Shown in pieces: positions 7,905 to 16,761 of a DNA stretch of 64,000 nucleotides. Within the stretch, counting starts at the first letter, position 1; every line of letters begins with the position of its first letter. The position numbers were made by a program, and so were the translations under genes. This stretch comes from Veillonella agrestimuris. GTDB lineage: Bacteria; Bacillota; Negativicutes; Veillonellales; Veillonellaceae. The notes below the pieces were generated by a model. The model worked only from the letters and a program-made list of their open reading frames with translations. It had not been told where the DNA came from and did no database searches. The stretch lies in assembly GCF_943193065.1 (NCBI RefSeq), contig NZ_CALPCS010000002.1, forward strand, positions 62,001 through 126,000, read 5' to 3'.

Positions 7905-9113
7905 ATGGAAGGGAAACACATTATTGTCGGTGTATCTGCAGGGATTGCAGCATACAAAGCAATTGAAGTAGTAAGCCGTTTGCGCAAAGCTGGAGCAGAA
8001 GTAAAAGTAGTGATGACGGAGCATGCTACGCATATTGCAACGCCTCTAACCTTCGGAGAAATTAGTGGACATCCTGTTGCTATTGATATGTGGGAAGAGA
8101 TTCATAATTGGAATGTAGAACATATTGCTCTGGCTACTTGGGCTGATGCGTATATTGTCGTTCCTGCTACGGCCAATGTAATTGGGAAGATTAATGCTGG
8201 CATTGCTGACGATATGTTAACAACTACCATTATGGCTACACCAGCACCTAAATTTCTTTGTCCTGCTATGAATAGCGAAATGTATAAGAATCCTATTGTA
8301 CAACGCAATTTAGAAAGTTTAAGACAGCTGGGCTACCATATTATGGAACCTGCATCCGGATGGCTTGCTTGTGGCGTTACTGGTGTCGGTCGATTACCTG
8401 AACCAGAGGCAATCGTATCGTGGTTAACGCAGGAACTCCAGGTAATAGATGGGAACGGCTTATTGAAAGATAAGACTGTTCTTGTTACTGCTGGAGGTAC
8501 ACAAGAATATATTGATCCTGTTCGTTATATTGGGAATCATTCCAGTGGGAAAATGGGTTATGCCATTGCTGCAGAAGCTGCTAAACAAGGGGCTAGAACA
8601 ATTTTAGTGAGCGCTCCTACATCCTTAGATGTACCTCAAGGGGTAGAATATATTCCTGTTGATTCTGCAGAATCTATGAAAGCTGCTGTTGATTCCTATT
8701 ATGACAATACAGATGTAGTGATTATGGCTGCTGCTGTTTCTGATTTTAGAGTTGCTAATAAGGCGGAACAAAAAATAAAGAAAATGGATTCTATGACCTT
8801 AGAACTAGTAAAAAACCCAGATATTTTACAAGGTTTAGGGGAACGAAAAAAAGATCAACTATTAGTGGGATTTGCCGCTGAAACTGAGCATGTATTGGCC
8901 TATGGGGAAGATAAAGTGAAACGGAAAAATTTAGATATGCTCGTTGCCAATGATGTGAGCAAATCTAATGCAGGCTTTAATGTAGATACAAATGAAGGAT
9001 ATTTTGTCTACCCTCATGGAACATCTAAAGTCATCCCTAATATGAAAAAGACAGAATTAGCTGCTGCTATTATTAAAGAAGTATCTACATTGTTGAGGAA
9101 TAAGGATAAATAA
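7905..9113 (+). CDS. coaBC: Bifunctional phosphopantothenoylcysteine decarboxylase / phosphopantothenate-cysteine ligase
   Basis: CoaBC joins cysteine to 4'-phosphopantothenate and then decarboxylates the product, two steps of CoA synthesis. I start it at the ATG at 7905, after an AAAAGGAG site at 7893-7900. The open frame extends upstream through the terminator hairpin, but that extension has no ribosome site and no family match. The 402-residue protein has the N-terminal flavoprotein CoaC domain (GVSAGIAAYK at the start, the PAMN substrate motif near residue 122 and GWLACG near residue 152). The CoaB domain begins near residue 189 (VLVTAGGTQEYIDPVRYI) and has the KNPDIL loop near residue 305. 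Confidence 0.96.
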   Translation: MEGKHIIVGVSAGIAAYKAIEVVSRLRKAGAEVKVVMTEHATHIATPLTFGEISGHPVAIDMWEEIHNWNVEHIALATWADAYIVVPATANVIGKINAGIADDMLTTTIMATPAPKFLCPAMNSEMYKNPIVQRNLESLRQLGYHIMEPASGWLACGVTGVGRLPEPEAIVSWLTQELQVIDGNGLLKDKTVLVTAGGTQEYIDPVRYIGNHSSGKMGYAIAAEAAKQGARTILVSAPTSLDVPQGVEYIPVDSAESMKAAVDSYYDNTDVVIMAAAVSDFRVANKAEQKIKKMDSMTLELVKNPDILQGLGERKKDQLLVGFAAETEHVLAYGEDKVKRKNLDMLVANDVSKSNAGFNVDTNEGYFVYPHGTSKVIPNMKKTELAAAIIKEVSTLLRNKDK

Positions 9114-9131
9114 AAGAAAGAAGCGTATACC

Positions 9132-10793
9132 ATGTTTGCTATACAAAAAGCATATTCTCAAGGTTCTCTAAAGCCTTCTCAATGGGGAAATAATTTAATA
9201 GCTGGTCTTGTAGTGGGCGTCGTAGCCTTGCCGTTGGCCATGGCCTTTGCTATTGCTAGCGGGGTTACACCACAAGCTGGTATTTATACTGCTATTGTAG
9301 CAGGGATTTTAGTCTCTCTCTTTGGTGGTTCACAAGTTCAAATAGCTGGCCCTACGGGGGCTTTTGTAGTTCTTTTGAGTAGCATTGTAGCCAATCATGG
9401 TATAAGAGGTCTTCAAGTGGCGACGATTATGGCAGGGGTTATGCTTATTTTTATGAGCTTTGCTAAACTCGGTACGGTTATCCGATTTATTCCTACCCCT
9501 GTGATTATGGGCTTTACCGCTGGTATTGGCGTTACTATTTGGATTGGTCAATGGCCATATTTTTTCGGCTTTCCTACACTACCTTATGTAGAACAGTTTC
9601 ATCAAAAGTTGTGGGGAATGATCCAATCATTGCCATATTCTGATATTCCTACATTAGGGATTTCTCTGTTAAGTTTATTCATTTTATTAGTGTTTCCTAA
9701 ATTTTCTATAGGAAACAAAGTGCCTGCCCCGATTGTGGCGATGGTAGTGGCTACTATGATACAAGCGTATTATCAGTTTCCTACCGTTAGCACTATAGGC
9801 TCTGCCTTTGGCGGTATTCCTCAAGGTTTACCATCGTTAACGATACCTGTTTTTTCCCTCGATGAAATGCTAGCACTCATTGGTCCTGCTTTCACAATAG
9901 CAATGCTAGGAGCAATTGAATCTTTGTTATCTGCTGTCGTTGCAGATGGTATGAGTGGCCAAAAACATGAATCGAATACGGAATTATTGGGTCAAGGATT
10001 GGCTAATATTGTCACTCCTTTACTAGGTGGTATTGCTGCAACAGGTGCTATTGCACGGACAGCGACAAATATCCGACAAGGTGGTAATTCGCCAGTTGCT
10101 GGCATTGTACACGGCATTGTGCTAATTGCTATATTATTGTTTTTAGCGCCCTATGCCATATATATTCCGCTTGCTTCCATGGCGGCTATACTATTTGTAG
10201 TAGCTTATAAAATGAGCGATGCTCCTCGTTTTATTAAGATGATTCGCTTAGCTCCGAGACAAGACCAGATTATATTAATTCTTACATTTTTCTTAACTAT
10301 TTTTACAGATTTAGTAGTAGCTGTTAATGTAGGCGTCATATTATCAGTATTATTATTTATGCGTAGAATGGTAAATACTATAGATATTCACGAAGTGAGC
10401 TGTGAAGAGTTATCGGCAGAAGTGCAACATGAGCTTCATATTCATCCTGATATTATGGTCTATACTGTAGAAGGGCCGTTGTTTTTCGGTGCTGTTACGG
10501 CCTTTGAAAAAGTATTGAAATCCATTAATCAAGATCCTAAGGTGCTTATCGTTCGATTAAATGAAGTTCCTTTTGTTGATTTAACAGGTCTTCGTGTATT
10601 GAGTAGTATTGTAGAAGAATTAAAAAAACGAAATATTATCGTTTTAATTAGTGATGCAAACTACGAGATTCGACGAGAAATGTATAAAACTGATTTCTTA
10701 GACGTATTAGGGCGTCATCATATGTGGCGTAAATTTGAACGGGCTTTAAAGAAAGCTGAACGGTATATAGAAACAGAATCGGCTCATAAATAG
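9132..10793 (+). CDS. SulP/SLC26-family anion transporter with STAS domain
   Basis: This is a 553-residue integral membrane protein. Its first 420 residues hold many hydrophobic segments, among them the family patterns LPLAMAFAIASGV near residue 36, AGPTGAFVV near residue 72 and TGAIARTATNI near residue 302. The C-terminal 110 residues form a cytoplasmic STAS domain with FVDLTGLRVL near residue 473. SulP proteins carry sulfate, bicarbonate, C4-dicarboxylates or other anions; the substrate cannot be read from the sequence. It starts 18 bases after coaBC, with a weak AGAAAGAAG site. Co-transcription with coaBC is likely but functionally unexplained. Confidence 0.88.
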   Translation: MFAIQKAYSQGSLKPSQWGNNLIAGLVVGVVALPLAMAFAIASGVTPQAGIYTAIVAGILVSLFGGSQVQIAGPTGAFVVLLSSIVANHGIRGLQVATIMAGVMLIFMSFAKLGTVIRFIPTPVIMGFTAGIGVTIWIGQWPYFFGFPTLPYVEQFHQKLWGMIQSLPYSDIPTLGISLLSLFILLVFPKFSIGNKVPAPIVAMVVATMIQAYYQFPTVSTIGSAFGGIPQGLPSLTIPVFSLDEMLALIGPAFTIAMLGAIESLLSAVVADGMSGQKHESNTELLGQGLANIVTPLLGGIAATGAIARTATNIRQGGNSPVAGIVHGIVLIAILLFLAPYAIYIPLASMAAILFVVAYKMSDAPRFIKMIRLAPRQDQIILILTFFLTIFTDLVVAVNVGVILSVLLFMRRMVNTIDIHEVSCEELSAEVQHELHIHPDIMVYTVEGPLFFGAVTAFEKVLKSINQDPKVLIVRLNEVPFVDLTGLRVLSSIVEELKKRNIIVLISDANYEIRREMYKTDFLDVLGRHHMWRKFERALKKAERYIETESAHK

Positions 10794-10811
10794 TTACTTC
10801 TTAGAAGTTGC

Positions 10812-10840
10812 TTGCTTTTTGAAACTAAATAGGTTAGAAT
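10812..10840 (+). promoter_or_regulatory. Probable sigma-A promoter of metK
   Basis: A TTGCTT -35 box (10812-10817) and a TAGAAT -10 box (10835-10840) are separated by 17 bases. The predicted start near 10847 lies ten bases before the SAM riboswitch aptamer, which is where a leader promoter would be expected. Confidence 0.6.
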
Positions 10841-10856
10841 TGTACATAAGTTTTTA

Positions 10857-10981
10857 ACTCATCAAGAGTAGTGGAGGGATAGGCCCAGTGAAGCTACAGC
10901 AACCCTTTATAGAAGAAGGTGCTAAATCCAACAGTCCTAGACTGATAGATGGGTCTCCCTCATGAGAGACCATGAGGGATT
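10857..10981 (+). promoter_or_regulatory. SAM-I (S-box) riboswitch with intrinsic terminator
   Basis: The leader contains the S-box core: ATCAAGAG, GTGGAGGGA, GGCCC, TGAAGC, CAGCAACC and GGTGCTAAATCC in the canonical order. The P1 helix can form between 10857-10863 and 10948-10954. A terminator stem follows (10956-10964 with 10971-10979, loop of six, then a T run at 10980-10986). It precedes metK, the SAM synthetase gene, so SAM binding should stop transcription when the product is abundant. A competing hairpin, 10952-10957 with 10966-10971, overlaps both P1 and the terminator and is a plausible antiterminator. Confidence 0.95.
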
Positions 10982-11002
10982 TTTTTATTATAGGAGGAAC
11001 AA

Positions 11003-12193
11003 ATGGCAGAAAAACATATGTTTTTTACTTCTGAGTCTGTAACTGAAGGCCATCCAGATAAAATAGCAGACCAAATTTCTGATGCTGTATTGGATGCGAT
11101 TATTGAAAAAGATCCAAAAGCACGTGTGGCTTGCGAAACGCTAGTAACAACTGGCTTAGTTCATGTAGTAGGGGAGATTTCCACTACTACATATGTAGAT
11201 ATCCCACGTATCGTTCGCGATACGATTCGAGAAATCGGTTATACTCGTGCAAAATACGGTTTTGATAGCGATACTTGTGGCGTACTTGTATCTATCGATG
11301 AGCAATCTGCTGATATCGCTATGGGCGTTGATGAGGCTTTAGAATCTAAAGAAGGTCATGGGGAAGTGCTCGATAAAATTGGTGCTGGTGACCAAGGTAT
11401 GATGTTTGGTTACGCTTCTAATGAAACGCCAGAATTAATGCCGTTGCCGATTTCTTTGGCCCATCGTTTATCTCGTCGTTTAGCAGAAGTTCGTAAAGAT
11501 GGCACATTAACATATTTACGTCCAGACGGTAAAACACAAGTTACGGTAGAATACGTTGATGGAAAGCCGAAACGTATTGATACTATCGTTATTTCCACAC
11601 AACACAGCCCAGAAGTTACACAAGAGCAAATTAAAGCTGATTTAAAACGCTATGTAATTGACGCAGCGTTGCCAGCTGAATTTGTGGATGAACATACTAA
11701 ATATTTCATCAATCCTACTGGCCGATTTGTTATTGGCGGCCCACATGGTGACGCTGGTTTAACAGGCCGTAAAATTATTGTAGATACCTATGGCGGTATG
11801 GCTCGTCATGGAGGTGGTGCATTCTCTGGTAAAGATCCTTCCAAAGTTGACCGTTCTGCAGCTTATGCCGCTCGTTATGTAGCGAAAAATGTAGTAGCTG
11901 CAGGCCTCGCTGATAAATGTGAAGTGCAAGTTGCTTATGCCATTGGTGTAGCAAAACCAGTATCTGTTTTAGTCGATACATTTGGTACAGCTCATATTGA
12001 AGAAGCTAAAATCGAAGAATTAGTGAAAAAGCACTTTGACTTGCGTCCAGCAGGTATTATTGAAATGCTTGATTTATTAAAACCACATTATCGTAAAACA
12101 GCGGCTTACGGCCATTTTGGTAGAACTGATGTAGACCTACCATGGGAACGTATAGATAAAGCTGATACTCTTCGTCACGAAGCAGGTTTATAA
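11003..12193 (+). CDS. metK: S-adenosylmethionine synthetase
   Basis: MetK makes S-adenosylmethionine from methionine and ATP, feeding the many SAM-dependent RNA methyltransferases and radical-SAM enzymes in this window. The 396-residue length is typical. Motifs seen are [16 protein letters not shown] near residue 16, [12 protein letters not shown] near residue 127 and the P-loop-like [16 protein letters not shown] near residue 268. A TAGGAGG site precedes the ATG. The gene is alone between a riboswitch and a terminator. Confidence 0.98.
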   Translation: MAEKHMFFTSESVTEGHPDKIADQISDAVLDAIIEKDPKARVACETLVTTGLVHVVGEISTTTYVDIPRIVRDTIREIGYTRAKYGFDSDTCGVLVSIDEQSADIAMGVDEALESKEGHGEVLDKIGAGDQGMMFGYASNETPELMPLPISLAHRLSRRLAEVRKDGTLTYLRPDGKTQVTVEYVDGKPKRIDTIVISTQHSPEVTQEQIKADLKRYVIDAALPAEFVDEHTKYFINPTGRFVIGGPHGDAGLTGRKIIVDTYGGMARHGGGAFSGKDPSKVDRSAAYAARYVAKNVVAAGLADKCEVQVAYAIGVAKPVSVLVDTFGTAHIEEAKIEELVKKHFDLRPAGIIEMLDLLKPHYRKTAAYGHFGRTDVDLPWERIDKADTLRHEAGL

Positions 12194-12201
12194 GATTTAC
12201 A

Positions 12202-12234
12202 TAAGACCCTAGCACAGTACTAGGGTCTTATTTT
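12202..12234 (+). terminator. Intrinsic terminator after metK
   Basis: Arms at 12202-12212 and 12220-12230 form a perfect 11-bp stem with a 7-base loop, followed by a T-rich stretch (TTTTATTCTCTTTT). Confidence 0.9.
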
Positions 12235-12246
12235 ATTCTCTTTTCA

Positions 12247-12255
12247 TGATATAAT
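12247..12255 (+). promoter_or_regulatory. Extended -10 promoter before priA
   Basis: The sequence TGATATAAT at 12247-12255 is a perfect extended -10 element located 25 bases before the priA start and just after the metK terminator. No good -35 box is seen, as is common for extended -10 promoters. It would drive the long priA-to-rpe gene group. Confidence 0.6.
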
Positions 12256-12279
12256 GTAAAGGTTAAAGGAGGTGGACTA

Positions 12280-14463
12280 ATGCGTGTTGCACAGGTAATT
12301 ATTAATCGCCCTGCTAAACAATTAAATAAACCATTAAGCTATATATTGCCAGATAAATTTGGCGATGTTGCCTCTGGGACACGTCTATTAGTCCCTCTCG
12401 GTGGTAGTCGCGAAGAAGGTATCCTCATTGGTTATGAAGAGTTAACAGAAGCTCCCGACTTTGCTCTTCGCGCCATTATTCAGGTTTTGGATAGTGAACC
12501 GTGGTTTACGAAGGAAATGATGGATACAGCGAAACAGATTAGTCAGTATTATCTTTGCTCTTATGGCGATGCATTGAGACTCTTTACGGTTCATAAAACA
12601 TTGAAATCTTATGATGCACCAAAAGAGGAGTGGCTCGTTGTTTCTTCAGAATTTTCGGTTACTCAATTTAGTCCTAAGAAAAAGAAACAAAGGGAGTTAG
12701 CGGCTTACTTAATAGAAGTTGGCGGTGCTCCTAAATCATTATTGCGAGCTAAAGGCTTTTCCCATATGGTGATTAAACAAGTAGCGGCTGAACCAGGTAT
12801 TTCTATTGAGTCTCGTTTTAAAGATACTAAAACGACTTTTACAGAACTATTAAGTAAGGAAGAAGATATTCCTTTAACTGATGCACAAGCGTCTGTTTAT
12901 AAGCCCATACAACAAGCTATTGATGAACACCGTTATGAACCATTTTTACTTCACGGTGTGACAGGGAGTGGTAAAACACAAGTGTACTTGAGAGCGGCCG
13001 CCCGCTGTATAGGTGAGGGGAAGACTGCTATTATTTTAGTTCCTGAAATTGTGTTGACCGACCAAATTGTACGACGATTTGTAAAGACTTTTGGACAAGA
13101 AGTTGTTGTATTCCACAGTAAATTAACTATTAGCGAACGGAATAATAATTGGGAACGGATTCGAAGAAAAGATAGTCACATCATTATCGGTGCTCGTTCG
13201 GCTATATTTGCACCAGCTGAAGATATTGGATTGATTGTGTTAGATGAAGAACATGATACATCGTACAAACAAGAAGATATGATTCGTTACCATGCTAGAA
13301 ATGTAGCGTTGTGGCGCGCTAAGGCACACCAATGTCCTGTTATACTTGGCTCTGCTACGCCATCTATAGTCTCTTTCTATAAAGCGCAAGAAAAAGAATA
13401 TACATTGCTAGAATTGCCTTATCGTATTTATGAACAGCCTATGCCGGAAGTTCATATTATCGATATGAAAGAGGAAATGATTCGTGGCAATTACTCAGTT
13501 TTTTCAGATGCCATGATGGAATTAATTGAAAGTACGTTAGAAGAGCAAAATCAAATGATTATGCTCTTAAATCGCCGTGGTTATAGTACTTTTGTTATGT
13601 GCCGCGATTGTGGTGAGACTATAATGTGTCCTCATTGTTCGGTGTCTATGGTATATCATCAAGAAGGTGAAGAACTTCGGTGCCATTATTGTGATCATCA
13701 TGAACCAATTCCCACTATGTGTCCTAAGTGTGCCAGTAAAAAAATTAAATTCTTTGGATCTGGCACACAGAAAGTAGAAGAAGAATTACGTCGTCATTTT
13801 AAAGAGGCTCGTATTGCTCGGTTAGATCAAGATGTAACGAGACGGAAGCATTTAGCCGAAGATATTCTCCGCGATTTTGGAAATCACAAATACGATATTT
13901 TGCTAGGCACTCAAATGGTTTCTAAAGGTCATGATTTTAAAGATGTCACTGCGGTAGGTATACTAACGGCAGACTCAGTACTAAATATTCCGCTTTACTC
14001 CGCTTCAGAGAGAGCTTTCGATTTGCTTACCCAAACATCGGGTCGTGCTGGACGTGGTGAAAAAGAGGGACGCGTTGTAATCCAAACATATAATCCTTTG
14101 AATTATGCTATAATAAAGAGTAAGGCTCATGATTATGAAGGGTTTTATAATGAAGAAATTGCAAATCGTCGTGAACTAGGATATCCGCCTTTCAAAGATA
14201 TGATATATATGGTCGTACGCCATGAAAAAGAAGACATGGTGAGTGATATTGCACAGCGCATAGTAACCGATTTGGACTCGCATTTTCAAAGTAATGACAT
14301 TGAAATTATAGGTCCTTATGAAAGCGGTATCAAAAAAATTCGCAATATGTATCGATTATCTATTATGATTCGCGGTATGGACTTGAAGGAATTAAAAGAA
14401 TATATATATAATTCGTGGATTTTTACACAAGAAGGTCTTCTTATTGATGTAGATCCTATTTGA
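12280..14463 (+). CDS. priA: Primosomal protein N' (replication restart helicase PriA)
   Basis: PriA recognises stalled replication forks and reloads the replisome. The 727-residue protein has an N-terminal DNA-binding region and Walker A GVTGSGKT near residue 227. The DEEH helicase motif lies near residue 322. A zinc-binding cysteine cluster lies between about residues 445 and 490 (CRDCGE, CPHCS, CHYCD, CPKC pairs). A C-terminal helicase half and a C-terminal domain follow. The ribosome site AAAGGAGGTGG is strong. The order priA-def-fmt is conserved in Firmicutes. Confidence 0.97.
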   Translation: MRVAQVIINRPAKQLNKPLSYILPDKFGDVASGTRLLVPLGGSREEGILIGYEELTEAPDFALRAIIQVLDSEPWFTKEMMDTAKQISQYYLCSYGDALRLFTVHKTLKSYDAPKEEWLVVSSEFSVTQFSPKKKKQRELAAYLIEVGGAPKSLLRAKGFSHMVIKQVAAEPGISIESRFKDTKTTFTELLSKEEDIPLTDAQASVYKPIQQAIDEHRYEPFLLHGVTGSGKTQVYLRAAARCIGEGKTAIILVPEIVLTDQIVRRFVKTFGQEVVVFHSKLTISERNNNWERIRRKDSHIIIGARSAIFAPAEDIGLIVLDEEHDTSYKQEDMIRYHARNVALWRAKAHQCPVILGSATPSIVSFYKAQEKEYTLLELPYRIYEQPMPEVHIIDMKEEMIRGNYSVFSDAMMELIESTLEEQNQMIMLLNRRGYSTFVMCRDCGETIMCPHCSVSMVYHQEGEELRCHYCDHHEPIPTMCPKCASKKIKFFGSGTQKVEEELRRHFKEARIARLDQDVTRRKHLAEDILRDFGNHKYDILLGTQMVSKGHDFKDVTAVGILTADSVLNIPLYSASERAFDLLTQTSGRAGRGEKEGRVVIQTYNPLNYAIIKSKAHDYEGFYNEEIANRRELGYPPFKDMIYMVVRHEKEDMVSDIAQRIVTDLDSHFQSNDIEIIGPYESGIKKIRNMYRLSIMIRGMDLKELKEYIYNSWIFTQEGLLIDVDPI

Positions 14464-14477
14464 TAAAGAGGAAATAT

Positions 14478-14966
14478 ATGGCAGTTTTAGATATTGTAAA
14501 GGCAGGTCACCCTGTATTAAAAGAGGTGGCAAAGCCAGTTGAACATGTAAATAAAAAATTGCGTACATTAATTGCTGATATGGCAGAAACTATGTATGCT
14601 ACAGAAGGTGTAGGTTTAGCTGCACCACAAGTAGGCGAATCATTGCGTATTATCGTTGTTGACGATCATGCAGGCAGTGGTTTGATTGCTCTTGTTAATC
14701 CTGAAATCACTCGTGCTGAAGGTTCTCAAATTGGACCAGAAGGTTGTTTAAGCGTTCCTGGTTATTTTGGTGATGTAGAACGATATGAAACAATTACTGT
14801 AAAAGGGATTAACGAACATAACAAAAAAGTAACGATTAAAGCAGAAGGCTTCTTGGCACGTATTTTCCAACATGAAATTGATCATTTGGAAGGCTATTTA
14901 TTTATTGAAAAGGCGACAAACTTGCGATTAATTGCAGATCATCCAGAGGAGAAAGAAATTGTCTAA
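14478..14966 (+). CDS. def: Peptide deformylase
   Basis: Def removes the formyl group from the N-terminal methionine of new proteins. All three metal-site motifs are present: GVGLAAPQ near residue 44, EGCLSVPG near residue 89 and HEIDHLEG near residue 131. The ATG at 14478 was chosen for the AAAGAGGA site at 14465-14472 and the usual AVLDIVKAGHPVL start; an in-frame TTG at 14460 would overlap the priA stop. The 162-residue length is normal. The stop overlaps the fmt start by 8 bases. Confidence 0.97.
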   Translation: MAVLDIVKAGHPVLKEVAKPVEHVNKKLRTLIADMAETMYATEGVGLAAPQVGESLRIIVVDDHAGSGLIALVNPEITRAEGSQIGPEGCLSVPGYFGDVERYETITVKGINEHNKKVTIKAEGFLARIFQHEIDHLEGYLFIEKATNLRLIADHPEEKEIV

Positions 14967-15951
14967 CGAAACATTGCGTGTTCTATTTATGGGTACGCCT
15001 GATTTTTCTGTGCCTACTTTGAAAGCATTAGCAGAATGGGGCCATCATATTGTAGGAGTGTATTGCCAACCAGATAAAGAAAAGGGCCGTGGCAAACAAT
15101 TACAGAAGCCTCCTGTTAAAATGGCTGCTTTAGAATTAGGACTACCAATTTTTCAACCGCACACATTAAAAGATGAAGCGGTAAAAGAAGAGCTGATGGC
15201 TTTAGAGCCGGATGTGGTGGTAGTTATTGCGTATGGTAAAATTTTACCGCCATGGCTCATTCGATTCCCTCAATATGGCTGTATCAATGTGCATGCTTCT
15301 ATATTGCCAAAGTACAGAGGGGCAGCACCAATTCATTATGCCATTTTAAACGGTGATAGTAAGACAGGTGTTACTATTATGCATATGGATGATGGTCTTG
15401 ATACAGGGGATATCATTGATATCGTCGAAACAGATATTGGTCCTAACGAAACGACAGGTGAGCTTTTTGAACGACTAGCTAAACTAGGAGCAGAAACAAT
15501 TAATCCTGTACTAGATAAATGGGTAGCAGGTACTATTCAAAGTATCCCTCAAGATGATGACGCTGCTACACATACCGCTAAGATTACGAAAGATATGGGA
15601 CATATTGATTGGACTAAAGATGGGGTGACTATTGCTAATCTCATTCGCGGGTTAAATCCAACACCAGGTTGTTATACCTATTTAAGTGGAAAGCGATTAA
15701 AAGTATGGAAAGCTATCCCTATCATTGCTAGTGCTAATACTATTGAAGTGAATGGGAAATATCTATCTGTTAGTGATGCAGATGAACCAGGTACAATCGT
15801 ATCTACCGTAGGTGGTATGATTGTTGCTACAGGAAATAATGGCTATCTTTTAATTACAGAAATTCAACCAGAAAACAAAAAGCGCATGACTGCTCAAGAT
15901 TTTATTAACGGACACCAAATCAAAGGTGGGATGGCTTTTGACAAAGGATAA
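14959..15951 (+). CDS. fmt: Methionyl-tRNA formyltransferase
   Basis: Fmt formylates initiator Met-tRNA with 10-formyltetrahydrofolate and so creates the substrate pathway reversed by its neighbour Def. I chose the TTG at 14959, which follows an AGAGGAG site at 14945-14951 and overlaps the end of def; the longer open frame has no fitting start. The 330-residue protein has FMGTPDFSVPTLKAL at the N-terminus, the catalytic NVHASILPKYRGAAP region near residue 108 with its Asn and His, and GLDTGDII near residue 145. A C-terminal tRNA-binding domain follows. Confidence 0.95.
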   Translation: MSNETLRVLFMGTPDFSVPTLKALAEWGHHIVGVYCQPDKEKGRGKQLQKPPVKMAALELGLPIFQPHTLKDEAVKEELMALEPDVVVVIAYGKILPPWLIRFPQYGCINVHASILPKYRGAAPIHYAILNGDSKTGVTIMHMDDGLDTGDIIDIVETDIGPNETTGELFERLAKLGAETINPVLDKWVAGTIQSIPQDDDAATHTAKITKDMGHIDWTKDGVTIANLIRGLNPTPGCYTYLSGKRLKVWKAIPIIASANTIEVNGKYLSVSDADEPGTIVSTVGGMIVATGNNGYLLITEIQPENKKRMTAQDFINGHQIKGGMAFDKG

Positions 15952-16708
15952 TGTGAATAATAAAAACTATAGCCTTTATATACAGCTGTCGGGCGTAACT
16001 TGTTTGCTATTAGTTAGCATTATTGTTTTCTTTATGTATGTTATGTGGCCTGGATTAGAGCGACTATCTTATATATGGGCTATAATCTTTGAAATGATAG
16101 GAGCTATAATCATTATTTTAATGATTACCTTATGGCTTGTATTAGTGCTAGCTTCACTAGGTATGAAGATACATCCATTTTTATTGCGTTTATCGAATCG
16201 TTTTATTTACGCTCTATTTCCTATTACGTTAACCATAGGATCTATTGTGGGAGGCGTAACAAAAGATTCCTTACGACAGTCTATGATTAGCTTAATTAAT
16301 CATTTAGTATTACTCGATGGGGATTCGATTTCACCAGACCGTATTTTATTGCTCACACCTCATTGCTTGCAAAAAAGTGATTGCATTCACAAAGTCACTC
16401 ATGACGTTTATAACTGTAAAGAATGTGGTCAATGTGACGTAGGTGGCTTGTTAGGTCTGGCAAAGGAATATGGATGTCAATTTATCGTCGTTACTGGTGG
16501 CACATTAGCGCGCATGAAGGTGAAATCTGCTAAACCAGAACTTGTCATTGCCATTGCCTGTGAACGAGATTTGGCGAGCGGTATGGTCGACGTATTTCCA
16601 ATTCCTGTCATAGGTGTACTTAATGAGCGACCTAATGGGCCTTGTTATAATACAAAAATTGATTTACAAAATGTACGAATTGCTATAGAAAAAGTTATTA
16701 ATAAGTAA
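15938..16708 (+). CDS. DUF116 domain-containing membrane protein
   Basis: The protein has about 256 residues, with hydrophobic segments near residues 10-32, 45-70 and 85-100. They are followed by a soluble DUF116 region with a cysteine cluster: CLQKSDC, then CKECGQCDVGG, and later a single Cys in the AIACERDLASG segment. The cluster suggests metal or Fe-S binding, but no function is established to my knowledge. I start it at TTG 15938, which lies 7 bases after the AGGTGGG site at 15924-15930 inside the end of fmt; a GTG at 15953 is an alternative. DUF116 genes commonly lie between fmt and rsmB in Clostridia-like genomes. Confidence 0.8.
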   Translation: MTKDNVNNKNYSLYIQLSGVTCLLLVSIIVFFMYVMWPGLERLSYIWAIIFEMIGAIIIILMITLWLVLVLASLGMKIHPFLLRLSNRFIYALFPITLTIGSIVGGVTKDSLRQSMISLINHLVLLDGDSISPDRILLLTPHCLQKSDCIHKVTHDVYNCKECGQCDVGGLLGLAKEYGCQFIVVTGGTLARMKVKSAKPELVIAIACERDLASGMVDVFPIPVIGVLNERPNGPCYNTKIDLQNVRIAIEKVINK

Positions 16709-16761
16709 TGACTATATTCATGACTCTAAATTTATAAAAGATATGCACAGTAAGGAAGATT

